In this document: in pieces, positions 1 to 11,585 of the stretch
Position numbering within the stretch: the stretch's first letter is position 1
Layout of the letters: every line of letters begins with the position of its first letter
Assembly: GCA_035296325.1 (NCBI GenBank)
Contig: DATHBD010000032.1
Coordinates: 1-64,000 of the forward strand
Direction: 5' to 3'
Source: DATHBD01 sp035296325
GTDB lineage: Bacteria > Actinomycetota > Actinomycetes > Mycobacteriales > Micromonosporaceae
DNA length: 64,000 nt
The notes under the pieces: generated by a model
Database searches by the model: none
The model's input: only the letters and a program-made list of their open reading frames with translations
What the model was told of the DNA's origin: nothing
Translations under genes and position numbers: made by a program

Positions 1-215
1 CCATAGACCGCTGGTCGCCGCAGTGACCGTCCCCGGACGGGCATCACGGTCGAAGGCCCCGCAGGAAGCGGGCGGCCCGCGCAGGATGGACGGTTCGCGA
101 TCATGATCGGCGTCAAGCTGGTCCATGTCCGCCCCGTGCGCCCTGCGCCGGGGCGTCTCTCATTTCTCCAGGTCCTCTCGTCCGGCCGGCGGCTGAGCAC
201 TGAGAGAGGAGGGAC
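1..215 (+). promoter_or_regulatory. rplJ-rplL leader (probable L10 leader)
   Basis: Non-coding stretch ahead of rplJ. A short hairpin (CCGTC/GACGG, 27-40) and a second possible stem (CGCCC/GGGCG around 137-157) are visible. A purine-rich Shine-Dalgarno, AGAGAGGAGGG, lies just before the ATG at 216. In bacteria the rplJL mRNA usually carries a leader bound by the L10-L7/L12 complex for autoregulation. Position and folding potential suggest this is that leader, but the family was not tested. Confidence 0.45.
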
Positions 216-764
216 ATGGCGGACAAGCCGGTCCGGGCCGATAAGGCCACTGCCGTCGCCGAGCTCACGGACAACTTCCGTAACTCGTCGGCCACCGTGT
301 TGACCGAGTACCGCGGCCTCACGGTCTCGGAGATCACCGAACTGCGGCGCTCCCTGGGCGGCCAGACCAAGTACTCCGTGTCGAAGAACACGCTCGCGAA
401 GCGGGCGGCCAGCGACGCGGGCATCGACGGGCTCGACGAGCTGTTCACCGGTCCTACCGCGCTCGCTTTCGTCGGCGGCGACCCGGTCGAGGCGGCCAAG
501 GGTCTCCGGGCCTTCGCCAAGGCCCACCCGGTCCTGGTCATCAAGGGCGGCGTCTTCGAGGGCCGGGCCATCACGGCCGAAGAGGTCAGCCAGATCGCCG
601 ACCTCGAGTCCCGCGAGGTCCTGCTGGCCAAGCTGGCCGGTGCCATGAAGGGCAACCTGAGCAAGGCCGCGGCCACGTTCCAGGCCCCGCTCACCCAGGC
701 CGTGCGCCTGGTTGAGGCCCTGCGTGCCGAGCGCGAGAAGGACGGTTCCGCCGAGGCCGCCTGA
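216..764 (+). CDS. rplJ: 50S ribosomal protein L10
   Basis: L10 forms the base of the ribosomal stalk: its N-terminal domain binds 23S rRNA and its C-terminal helix anchors L7/L12 dimers that recruit translation GTPases. The 182-residue product starts MADKPVRADKATAV and contains the conserved EYRGLTVSEITELRR segment (about residues 30-45). It ends in a helix rich in Ala, Leu and Arg followed by a charged tail. Length is slightly above the usual 165-175. It precedes rplL by 57 bp, as in most bacteria, so the two are almost certainly cotranscribed. Confidence 0.97.
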   Translation: MADKPVRADKATAVAELTDNFRNSSATVLTEYRGLTVSEITELRRSLGGQTKYSVSKNTLAKRAASDAGIDGLDELFTGPTALAFVGGDPVEAAKGLRAFAKAHPVLVIKGGVFEGRAITAEEVSQIADLESREVLLAKLAGAMKGNLSKAAATFQAPLTQAVRLVEALRAEREKDGSAEAA

Positions 765-821
765 CGGCCCCGCGCGGACCACGTACACGTTTTCATCAGA
801 AGCTAGGAAAGGTTGCCACAC

Positions 822-1202
822 ATGGCGAAGCTCAGTTCCGACGAGCTGCTCGACGCGTTCAAGGAAATGACGCTCATCGAGCTGTCCGAGTTCGTGAAGC
901 AGTTCGAGGACGTCTTCGATGTCAAGGCCGCCGCGCCCGTCGCGGTCGCCGGCCCGGCCGGCCCGGCCGCGGTTGAGGAAGCCGTTGTCCAGGACTCCTT
1001 CGACGTCGTCCTCGAGGCTGACGGCGGCAAGAAGATCCAGGTCATCAAGGTCGTGCGTGAGCTGACCGGCCTGGGCCTCAAGGAGGCCAAGGACGCCGTC
1101 GAGGCCGCTCCGAAGGCGATCCTCGAGAAGGTCAACAAGGACACCGCCGACAAGGCCGTGGCCAAGCTCGAGGCCGAAGGCGCCAAGGTCAGCGTCAAGT
1201 AA
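822..1202 (+). CDS. rplL: 50S ribosomal protein L7/L12
   Basis: L7/L12 is the multi-copy stalk protein that activates EF-G and EF-Tu. The 126-residue product has the N-terminal dimerisation helices (1-30), an Ala/Pro/Gly hinge (about 33-50) and the globular C-terminal domain with LTGLGLKEAKDAVEAAP. I chose ATG 822 because AGGAAAGG (805-812) lies at good spacing. An in-frame TTG at 813 would sit on top of that Shine-Dalgarno. It is followed by a strong hairpin and a long gap before rpoB. Confidence 0.97.
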   Translation: MAKLSSDELLDAFKEMTLIELSEFVKQFEDVFDVKAAAPVAVAGPAGPAAVEEAVVQDSFDVVLEADGGKKIQVIKVVRELTGLGLKEAKDAVEAAPKAILEKVNKDTADKAVAKLEAEGAKVSVK

Positions 1203-1220
1203 TCAGCCGTACGCGTCACC

Positions 1221-1258
1221 GCGGCCGCCGCTCCGGAAAAGTCCGGGGAGGCGGCCGC
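1221..1258 (+). terminator. Hairpin after rplL (attenuator/terminator)
   Basis: GCGGCCGCC (1221-1229) pairs with GGCGGCCGC (1250-1258), extended inside by CTCCGG/CCGGGG (1231-1236 with 1243-1248, one G-U) around a small A-rich loop. It begins 18 bp after the rplL stop. There is no long U tract, as is normal for high-GC terminators, so it may only partly stop transcription into rpoBC. Confidence 0.6.
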
Positions 1259-1558
1259 TTCGCGTTTCACCCGATCAGTGGGCTCGCCGCATGATCCGGC
1301 AAGCCGGTGGTGGCTGAACTGCCTTGGGAGCAACCACAGCTTGACCGGATCACGCGTTGGGATTGTCGATCTTGCGGGACCCGGGCGCGGCTGTGGTCCC
1401 ACATGTTGTGTGGGCGCCCCTAGATGTCGTGGTCGACCGGCGGGATGTCCACCGCCCAGCGCCGACCTGGGGCGTTGGCCTTGACGCAACCGCCGGGGGC
1501 AGGCACGCTGAGACAGCAACGTTCCGCGGATGCGACGACCATCGCCCCGACGAGCAGA

Positions 1559-1586
1559 TCAGGCAGCCACGCCAAGGGCTGCCTGA
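1559..1586 (+). other. Perfect 10-bp stem in the rpoB leader gap
   Basis: TCAGGCAGCC (1559-1568) and GGCTGCCTGA (1577-1586) form a perfect inverted repeat with an 8-nt loop. It lies upstream of the rpoB promoter and downstream of the rplL hairpin. It may be a second attenuator for read-through from rplJL or a protein-binding site; nothing in the sequence decides which. Confidence 0.4.
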
Positions 1587-1706
1587 TGGGCTGTTCGGGG
1601 ACCCGCGGACGGTTCCGGCCAGGAATCGTCCGACGCCCGGTGTCGCGACGGCACCCCCACCCGAAGGGTGGCTGGGTGGTCGCGTCAATAACCGTGCGAT
1701 GGCGAC

Positions 1707-1735
1707 TGGACAGCGGTTAGCCTCACGGCTACACT
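1707..1735 (+). promoter_or_regulatory. Candidate principal-sigma promoter for rpoBC
   Basis: TGGACA (1707-1712), a 17-bp spacer and TACACT (1730-1735) closely match the -35/-10 elements used by the housekeeping sigma factor of actinobacteria. The start point would be near 1742, giving a leader of about 118 nt before the TTG start of rpoB. No upstream gene is close, so it would let rpoBC be expressed apart from rplJL. Confidence 0.7.
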
Positions 1736-1859
1736 GCTAGTTTGCGCTGTCTACTGACCACCTCTGTCGTGGGTGCCTCACCTTGGGCATTTCCGGCAGG
1801 GTCCATCAGCGTGCACGCGAAACGGCCGTCTGCACAACCGGTCCTCGGAAGGACGCATC

Positions 1860-4800
1860 TTGGCAGCATCCCGCCCTGCGAAGACCAGCCAGTCATCGAG
1901 CGCATACGCTCCTCGCCGAATCTCTTTCGGCAGGATCACCGAGCATCTTGAGGTTCCCAACCTTCTTGCCATCCAGACCGAGTCGTTCGACTGGCTGGTC
2001 GGCAACGAGGCATGGCAGAACCGGTTTGCCGGTGACCCGCATGCCCGATCCGGTCTGGCGGAGATCCTCGACGAGATCAGCCCAATTGAGGACTTCTCCG
2101 GCACCATGTCGCTCTCCTTCTCCGCACCACGATTCGACGAGGTCAAGGCCCCGATCGAGGAGTGCAAGGAGAAGGATCTGACCTACTGTGCCCCACTGTT
2201 CGTGACCGCGGAGTTCACCAACCACACCACTGGCGAGATCAAGAGCCAGACGGTGTTCATGGGTGACTTCCCGATGATGACGCCGAAGGGCACCTTCATC
2301 ATCAACGGCACCGAGCGGGTCGTGGTGAGTCAGCTCGTCCGGTCTCCGGGCGTGTACTTCGACAAGCAGCCGGACAAGACCTCAGATCGTGATCTGACCA
2401 GCGTCAAGGTAATCCCCAGCCGCGGCGCCTGGCTGGAATTCGACATCGACAAGCGCGACACGGTCGGGGTACGTATCGACCGCAAGCGTCGCCAGGCCGT
2501 CACCGTCCTGCTCAAGGCGATCGGCTGGACCAACGAACGTATCCGCGAGCGCTTCGGCTGGTCCGAGCTGCTGATGACGACCCTCGAGAAGGATCACATC
2601 GCGGCACAGGACGAAGCCCTGCTCGACATCTACCGCAAGCTCCGGCCGGGTGAACCGCCGACGCGGGAGAACGCGCAGAACCTGCTCGACAACCTTTTCT
2701 TCAACCCCAAGCGGTACGACGTAGCAAAGGTCGGCCGATACAAGTTCAACAAGAAGCTCCAGCTCGATGTGCCGATCAACAAGGGCGTGCTCACCGAGGA
2801 CGACATCGTCGCCACCATCGAGTACCTCTGCAAGCTGCACACCGGTGAGCCGGACTTCGAATCCGACGACATCGACCACTTCGGCAACCGGCGCCTGCGC
2901 ACGGTCGGCGAGCTCATCCAGAACCAGGTCCGGGTGGGTCTGTCCCGGATGGAGCGCGTGGTCCGGGAGCGGATGACGACCCAGGACGTCGAGGCGATCA
3001 CGCCGCAGACCCTGATCAACATCCGTCCCGTGGTGGCGGCGATCAAGGAGTTCTTCGGTACGTCGCAGCTGTCCCAGTTCATGGACCAGACCAATCCGCT
3101 GGCGGGCCTGACCCACCGGCGCCGGCTGAGCGCGCTCGGCCCGGGTGGTCTGTCCCGGGAGCGGGCCGGCTTCGAGGTCCGTGACGTGCACCCGTCCCAC
3201 TACGGCCGGATGTGCCCGATCGAGACGCCGGAAGGCCCGAACATCGGCCTGATCGGTGCGCTCTCGACGTTCGCGCGGGTCAACCCGTTCGGCTTCATCG
3301 AGACGCCGTACCGCAAGGTCGTGAACGGCAAGGTCACCGACCAGATCGACTACCTGACCGCCGACGAGGAGGACAGGTTCGTCAAGGCCCAGGCGAACAC
3401 GCCGATCACGGCCGACGGCGACTTCGCCGAGGAGCGGATCCTGGTCCGCCGTAAGGGCGGTGAGGTCGACAACGTCTCGCACGACCAGGTCGACTACATG
3501 GACGTCTCGCCGCGGCAGATGGTCTCGGTCGCGACCGCCATGATCCCGTTCCTCGAGCACGACGACGCCAACCGGGCACTGATGGGCGCGAACATGCAGC
3601 GCCAGGCGGTGCCGCTGGTCAAGGCCGAGTCGCCGCTGGTGGGTACGGGCATGGAGTACCGGGCCGCGGTCGACGCGGGTGACGTGGTGGTCGCCGAGTT
3701 CGGCGGCGTGGTCGAGGACCTGTGCGCCGACTACGTGACGGTGCACCAGGACGACGGGCACCGACGCACCTACCTGCTGCACAAGTTCCGCCGCTCCAAC
3801 GCCGGCTCCTGCGTCAACCAGAAGCCGATCGTGTTCGAGGGCGACCGGATCGAGGCCGGCCAGGTCATCGCGGACGGTCCGTGCACCGACGAGGGCGAGA
3901 TGGCGCTCGGGCGCAACCTGCTCGTGGCGTTCATGCCCTGGGAGGGTCACAACTACGAGGACGCCATCATCCTGAGCCAGCGTCTGGTCCAGGAGGATGT
4001 CCTCACCTCGATCCACATCGAGGAGCACGAGGTCGACGCGCGCGACACCAAGCTGGGCCCCGAGGAGATCACCCGCGACATCCCGAACGTCAGCGAGGAA
4101 ATGCTCGCCGACCTCGACGAGCGGGGGATCATCCGGATCGGTGCCGAGGTGGTGCCGGGCGACATCCTGGTCGGGAAGGTCACGCCGAAGGGCGAGACCG
4201 AGCTGACCCCGGAGGAGCGCCTGCTGCGCGCGATCTTCGGCGAGAAGGCCCGCGAGGTGCGCGACACCTCCCTGAAGGTGCCCCACGGCGAGACCGGCAC
4301 GGTCATCGGTGTGCGGACCTTCTCCCGGGAGGATGGTGACGAGTTGTCGCCGGGCGTCAACGAGCTGGTCCGGGTGTACGTCGCACAGAAGCGCAAGATC
4401 CAGGACGGTGACAAGCTCGCGGGCCGCCACGGCAACAAGGGCGTCATCTCCAAGATCCTGCCGGTCGAGGACATGCCGTTCCTCGCCGACGGGACGCCTG
4501 TCGACATCGTGCTCAACCCGCTCGGTGTGCCGAGCCGGATGAACGTCGGTCAGGTCCTGGAGACCCACCTCGGGTGGGTGGCCAAGACCGGCTGGCAGGT
4601 CGACGGCGACGACGCCGAGTGGAAGACCGCGCTGCGGGCGATCGGGGCGGACGTTTCCGGCCCGGACACCAACGTGGCGACGCCGGTCTTCGACGGTGCC
4701 AAGGAGTCGGAGATCTCCGGCCTGCTGGCGAGTACCCTGCCCAACCGGGACGGGGTGCAACTGGTCGCCGGCAGCGGCAAGGCGCAGATGTACGACGGCC

Positions 4801-5291
4801 GCTCCGGTGAGCCGCTGCCCGACCCGATCGCGGTCGGGTACATCTACATCCTCAAGCTCAACCACCTCGTCGATGACAAGATCCACGCTCGGTCCACCGG
4901 CCCGTACTCCATGATCACGCAGCAGCCGCTGGGTGGTAAGGCACAGTTCGGTGGCCAGCGCTTCGGTGAGATGGAGTGCTGGGCGATGCAGGCCTACGGC
5001 GCCGCGTACGCGCTGCAGGAGCTGTTGACGATCAAGTCCGACGACGTCCTCGGCCGCGTGAAGGTGTACGAGGCCATCGTCAAGGGCGAGAACATCCCCG
5101 AGCCGGGCATCCCCGAGTCGTTCAAGGTGCTGCTCAAGGAGCTGCAGTCGCTGTGCCTCAACGTCGAGGTGCTCTCCAGCGACGGTGTGGCCCTCGAGAT
5201 GCGCGAGACCGACGACGAGGTGTTCCGCGCCGCTGAGGAGCTGGGCATCGACCTGTCGCGGCGGGAGCCGAGCAGCGTCGAGGAAGTCTGA
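1860..5291 (+). CDS. rpoB: RNA polymerase beta subunit
   Basis: Catalytic-core subunit of RNA polymerase, 1143 residues. TTG 1860 is chosen because GGAAGGA (1847-1853) lies 6 bp upstream and the product then begins MAASRPAKTSQ, as expected for actinobacterial beta. The upstream open frame from 1773 has no such signal. The rifampicin region is around residues 398-430 (FFGTSQLSQFMDQ, then THRRRLSALGPGG). It has the drug-sensitive residues Asp409, His419 and Ser424 at positions commonly mutated in resistant strains. The C-terminal GGKAQFGGQRFGEME clamp motif is intact. It precedes rpoC by 83 bp with a hairpin between. Confidence 0.98.
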   Translation: MAASRPAKTSQSSSAYAPRRISFGRITEHLEVPNLLAIQTESFDWLVGNEAWQNRFAGDPHARSGLAEILDEISPIEDFSGTMSLSFSAPRFDEVKAPIEECKEKDLTYCAPLFVTAEFTNHTTGEIKSQTVFMGDFPMMTPKGTFIINGTERVVVSQLVRSPGVYFDKQPDKTSDRDLTSVKVIPSRGAWLEFDIDKRDTVGVRIDRKRRQAVTVLLKAIGWTNERIRERFGWSELLMTTLEKDHIAAQDEALLDIYRKLRPGEPPTRENAQNLLDNLFFNPKRYDVAKVGRYKFNKKLQLDVPINKGVLTEDDIVATIEYLCKLHTGEPDFESDDIDHFGNRRLRTVGELIQNQVRVGLSRMERVVRERMTTQDVEAITPQTLINIRPVVAAIKEFFGTSQLSQFMDQTNPLAGLTHRRRLSALGPGGLSRERAGFEVRDVHPSHYGRMCPIETPEGPNIGLIGALSTFARVNPFGFIETPYRKVVNGKVTDQIDYLTADEEDRFVKAQANTPITADGDFAEERILVRRKGGEVDNVSHDQVDYMDVSPRQMVSVATAMIPFLEHDDANRALMGANMQRQAVPLVKAESPLVGTGMEYRAAVDAGDVVVAEFGGVVEDLCADYVTVHQDDGHRRTYLLHKFRRSNAGSCVNQKPIVFEGDRIEAGQVIADGPCTDEGEMALGRNLLVAFMPWEGHNYEDAIILSQRLVQEDVLTSIHIEEHEVDARDTKLGPEEITRDIPNVSEEMLADLDERGIIRIGAEVVPGDILVGKVTPKGETELTPEERLLRAIFGEKAREVRDTSLKVPHGETGTVIGVRTFSREDGDELSPGVNELVRVYVAQKRKIQDGDKLAGRHGNKGVISKILPVEDMPFLADGTPVDIVLNPLGVPSRMNVGQVLETHLGWVAKTGWQVDGDDAEWKTALRAIGADVSGPDTNVATPVFDGAKESEISGLLASTLPNRDGVQLVAGSGKAQMYDGRSGEPLPDPIAVGYIYILKLNHLVDDKIHARSTGPYSMITQQPLGGKAQFGGQRFGEMECWAMQAYGAAYALQELLTIKSDDVLGRVKVYEAIVKGENIPEPGIPESFKVLLKELQSLCLNVEVLSSDGVALEMRETDDEVFRAAEELGIDLSRREPSSVEEV

Positions 5292-5293
5292 AC

Positions 5294-5331
5294 GTCGCCG
5301 GCCCGCCCCGCACCTGGGGCGGGCCGGCGAC
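5294..5331 (+). other. Perfect 16-bp hairpin between rpoB and rpoC
   Basis: GTCGCCGGCCCGCCCC (5294-5309) and its exact reverse complement (5316-5331) flank a 6-nt loop, three bases after the rpoB stop. All but one pair are G-C. The structure would be very stable in the mRNA and could be a processing site, a partial attenuator or a 3'-end protector. rpoC has its own ribosome site (GAGGAC) after it. Confidence 0.7.
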
Positions 5332-5374
5332 ACCCCCGCTACCTAACCGAGCAAGTGATTCGTGAGGACATAGC

Positions 5375-9265
<3,891 letters not shown>

Positions 9266-9276
9266 GACCGGCGTAC

Positions 9277-9312
9277 CTGAGGGCTCTCCCGCCGCGGTGG
9301 GGGAGCCCTCAG
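9277..9312 (+). terminator. Terminator of the rpoBC transcript
   Basis: CTGAGGGCTCTCCC (9277-9290) pairs with GGGGGAGCCCTCAG (9299-9312) with one G-U and an 8-nt loop. It begins 11 bases after the rpoC stop and separates rpoBC from rpmF. Confidence 0.75.
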
Positions 9313-9439
9313 GCCGGATTGGGGTCGCACCACTGGCGTGCGGTACCCTGGCATGTCGCCAGCGGCCAGACACCTGACGTCGTCGTTGGATTGAAGCTTT
9401 GGCTCGCCGCACGGACGGGCCCTGTGAAGGGGTAGTGCA

Positions 9440-9637
9440 ATGACCGGTGGTCTGACACCGAAGGGCAAGACGTCCAGGTCCCGGACGCGGTCCCGGAAGG
9501 CGCAGTGGTTCAAGATCGAGGCGCCCAAGAGCAGCGCATGTGAGCGCTGCAAGTCGCCGCGGCTCTCCCACACCGCCTGCCCGACGTGTGGGTTCTACAA
9601 CGGCCGCGAGTACCCGCAGGCCGTCAAGCGCGGCTGA
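9440..9637 (+). CDS. rpmF: 50S ribosomal protein L32, zinc-binding form
   Basis: L32 is a small large-subunit protein near the peptidyl-transferase exit region. The 65-residue product has the family's basic N-terminus (TSRSRTRSRKAQW) and a zinc ribbon with Cys34, Cys37, Cys47 and Cys50, followed by GFYNGRE. GAAGGGG lies 6-13 bases before ATG 9440. It is slightly longer than the usual 57-60 residues. It stands alone between the rpoC terminator and its own hairpin. In many bacteria rpmF instead follows a YceD/DUF177 gene, so the location is worth noting. Zinc-free paralogues, if any, would be elsewhere. Confidence 0.88.
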   Translation: MTGGLTPKGKTSRSRTRSRKAQWFKIEAPKSSACERCKSPRLSHTACPTCGFYNGREYPQAVKRG

Positions 9638-9650
9638 CCCGTGAGCTTGC

Positions 9651-9678
9651 TGAGGGGCGTGGGTATCCACGCCCCTCA
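9651..9678 (+). terminator. Terminator of rpmF
   Basis: TGAGGGGCGTGG (9651-9662) and CCACGCCCCTCA (9667-9678) form a perfect 12-bp stem with a 4-nt GTAT loop, 14 bases after the rpmF stop. Confidence 0.8.
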
Positions 9679-9708
9679 CGCATGTGCGGGAATCGGTACT
9701 GTCGTAGG

Positions 9709-10041
9709 GTGACCGACCCCCGCCACCCGCAGGATCCCGACCCGGCCCGCGCCTCCAAGGCCTCAGCCGTCCTCGGGCTCGGCGTCGTCGCCGTGCTCAC
9801 CGGCCCGCTCGTCGGCGGCGTCATCCCGGCCACCATCGCGCTGCTGCTCGCCCGCGAGTCGCGCCGGGACCTGGTGTCGGCGCAGGGATTCCTGCTGGGT
9901 TCCAGCCGCCTGCACGCCGGCGTGCGCCTGGCCTGGACCGGGATCGTGCTGGCGGTGGCCGCGTTGACGGTCGCGGCCATCATGGGGCTGCTCACGTTGG
10001 CCGGGGGGAGTGGTACGGATTTCGCTCCGACGGTCAACTGA
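9709..10041 (+). CDS. Small two-helix membrane protein, unknown function
   Basis: A 110-residue product from GTG 9709 begins with a polar Asp/Pro-rich stretch (MTDPRHPQDPDPARASK). Two hydrophobic helices follow (about residues 21-47 and 72-96), joined by a basic loop containing RESRRDLV. No Shine-Dalgarno is visible. A -10-like TACTGT (9697-9702) ends six bases before the GTG, so the mRNA could be leaderless, a common mode in actinobacteria. Its companion downstream also ends in paired helices with short basic loops, so both may belong to the DUF4190-like group. Function is unknown; topology suggests both ends are cytoplasmic. Confidence 0.65.
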   Translation: MTDPRHPQDPDPARASKASAVLGLGVVAVLTGPLVGGVIPATIALLLARESRRDLVSAQGFLLGSSRLHAGVRLAWTGIVLAVAALTVAAIMGLLTLAGGSGTDFAPTVN

Positions 10042-10122
10042 CGCTTGGGCCCCGTCCGCGAGGCGACGTGGGCAGGCGGCGACGGTACGGTGCAGTCGAG
10101 CGCCGATGAAGGGGGTCTGCAC

Positions 10123-11103
10123 GTGAGTGAGGAGACCTCCGGCCCTCCGGGCGAGCCGGGGCGCCCGACCGCTCCGCCCCCGACCGGTGACGGATGGGCA
10201 CCGCCGGGTGGCTGGAGCCGCCCGGGCGGCTCCCCGCCCCAACCCGAGTCCACTTCCCCGGCCGGCCACACCCATCCGCCGGTGGCGCCCCCACCGGGGG
10301 ACACCGGGCCTTCCCCGGCACCCGCGCCGGGCTATGCACAGCCTTCCGCTGCGCCAGGCTTCCCGCAGCCTTCTGCTGCGCCGGGCTTCCCGCAGCCTTC
10401 CGCCCCACCTGCGCCGGGCTTCTCGCCGGGTGCCGCCCCCGGCGCGCAGCCGCCGCCGTGGGCGCCGGCGTATCGGTCGCCGCAGGGGTGGGCTCCGCAG
10501 TCCACCGGCACACCGCCGGGCCATCCGCAGCCGGGCCATCCGCAGCCGGGCCACCCGCGGCCGGGGCAGTCCCAGCCCGGCCAACCCGGCCAGGCGTATC
10601 CGCCGATCGGGTACCCGCCGGGTGCCTACCCTCCGCCGCCGGGGTACGGGCTGCCGCCGGGCTACCCGCCCCCCGGCCATCCTGCTCAGGGTCCGTTCGG
10701 CGTGCCTGGCGGGTCGCCTCAGCCGGCGCGGGTGGACGCGATCCCGGGCACCGGCTTCGGGGTCGCCTACCCCAGGGTTGCACCGACCCGCAGTGGGGCG
10801 GCCATCGGAAGCCTCGTCGTCGGCATCGCGTCGATCCTGGTCTCGTTCGTGGTCGGCTGCTTCGGGCTGGTCGGCGCAGCGGATGGCTGGGGTGCGGCGG
10901 TATCCGGTGCGTTCGCCATCCTCGCGGCGTTCCTGGGCCTCGGCGCTGTCGGGCTCGGGTTGTCCGGCATGCGCGAGATCCGCCGGCGGGGCGCCCAGGC
11001 GGTCACCGGTCGTGGCATGGCGATCAGCGGGGTCTCTTGTGGAGCGTTCGGCATCGGATTGACCGCGCTCGCCTTCCTGGCGTCCCTGCTCACCACCCTG
11101 TAG
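10123..11103 (+). CDS. Pro/Gly-rich membrane protein, DUF4190-like C-terminus
   Basis: A 326-residue product from GTG 10123, preceded by GGGGG at 10111-10115. Residues 1-220 are a disordered Pro/Gly/Gln/Ala region with short repeats (GFPQPSAAP and GHPQP units). The last 100 residues hold three hydrophobic helices: a pair, SGAAIGSLVVGIASILVSF and AFAILAAFLGLGAVGLGLSG, then a third near the end. A basic MREIRRRGAQ loop separates the second and third. This layout is common in actinobacterial DUF4190-type proteins whose Pro-rich tails are cytoplasmic. The function is not known. It may be cotranscribed with the gene at 9709 (81-bp gap) and is followed by a small hairpin at 11117-11131. Confidence 0.75.
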   Translation: MSEETSGPPGEPGRPTAPPPTGDGWAPPGGWSRPGGSPPQPESTSPAGHTHPPVAPPPGDTGPSPAPAPGYAQPSAAPGFPQPSAAPGFPQPSAPPAPGFSPGAAPGAQPPPWAPAYRSPQGWAPQSTGTPPGHPQPGHPQPGHPRPGQSQPGQPGQAYPPIGYPPGAYPPPPGYGLPPGYPPPGHPAQGPFGVPGGSPQPARVDAIPGTGFGVAYPRVAPTRSGAAIGSLVVGIASILVSFVVGCFGLVGAADGWGAAVSGAFAILAAFLGLGAVGLGLSGMREIRRRGAQAVTGRGMAISGVSCGAFGIGLTALAFLASLLTTL

Positions 11104-11316
11104 GTCGCCCCGGGGTCGCCCGAGACGGGCGCCCTGCCCACGCCCACGCGCGGAGCCGGGCACCTGCCGCACGCAACCGGGCTGACCTGCCGGACCTTCC
11201 CGCTGACGCGCGGACGTACCCGGGTGGGCGCGATGCCGAAGGCGCCGGACGATCGCCGATCGACCGGGTACCGTTGGAGTGCACGCACCGATGGAGCGCG
11301 CGCGAGGCCGGCCGTT

Positions 11317-11345
11317 TTGACCTGCGTCCACACGGTGGGTACTCT
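11317..11345 (+). promoter_or_regulatory. Candidate promoter of the str operon
   Basis: TTGACC (11317-11322), a 17-bp spacer and TACTCT (11340-11345) match the housekeeping promoter pattern. Transcription would start near 11352 and produce a long leader before rpsL. Confidence 0.65.
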
Positions 11346-11456
11346 TGCTCTTCGTGCTCAGCGTTGCTGGGCAACTCGTGTGTGCGCCCACGCCGGCCTC
11401 CGGTCACAGGGGCGCGACAGCCCGGCAAATGTTCCACGGCCGGGTCCGCGCGCGGG

Positions 11457-11481
11457 CGACACGCCCGACCGCGGGTGTCGG
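11457..11481 (+). repeat. Leader element shared by str and S10 operons, copy 1
   Basis: This 25-nt stretch (starting CGACACGCCCGACC, ending GTGTCGG) recurs at 16266-16290 with one mismatch. It contains CGACAC...GTGTCG and CCCGAC...GTCGGG pairings, so the RNA could fold into a hairpin. It lies about 105 nt before rpsL, inside the predicted leader. Shared leader structures often bind a common regulator, but no known family is recognised here. Confidence 0.6.
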
Positions 11482-11585
11482 GAACCACGCAGGTGGGGAC
11501 CGGTGCAGTGGGACGACGAGTCGAGATGGCGCGAAACAGACGAGACGGTTTGCGGCCGCAAGGCCGAAGGGAGATGCAAGGCCCG

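Larger units (their letters stand above)
1203..1859 (+). other. rplL-rpoB intergenic regulatory region
   Basis: A 657-bp gap with no convincing gene; the open frames here lack homology and coding logic. It holds two strong hairpins (1221-1258 and 1559-1586) and a near-consensus promoter (1707-1735), listed separately. In other bacteria this gap carries an attenuator that lowers RNA polymerase gene expression relative to ribosomal proteins, plus rpoBC promoters. The layout here fits that scheme. Confidence 0.7.
11104..11585 (+). other. str operon leader and upstream gap
   Basis: A 482-bp stretch without a supported gene. It holds a 6-bp hairpin CGCCCG/CGGGCG (11117-11131) ending the upstream gene, a strong promoter (11317-11345) and a 25-nt element shared with the S10 leader (11457-11481). 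An in-frame ATG at 11526 could extend S12 by 20 residues but has no Shine-Dalgarno. The predicted leader of rpsL is about 235 nt. Confidence 0.6.

Noticed and set aside
1341..1366. Second rpoB promoter with TTGACC at 1341
   Set aside because: No acceptable -10 hexamer at 16-19 bp spacing.
1773..1859. Upstream extension of rpoB
   Set aside because: In-frame but without ribosome site or homology; TTG 1860 has GGAAGGA and the expected N-terminus.
2382..5333. 983-codon open frame antisense to rpoB
   Set aside because: Antisense shadow of a high-GC gene; composition is driven by rpoB codon third positions and no domain is seen.
11526..11585. 20-residue N-terminal extension of S12 from ATG 11526
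   Set aside because: No Shine-Dalgarno; GTG 11586 gives the invariant 124-residue length.
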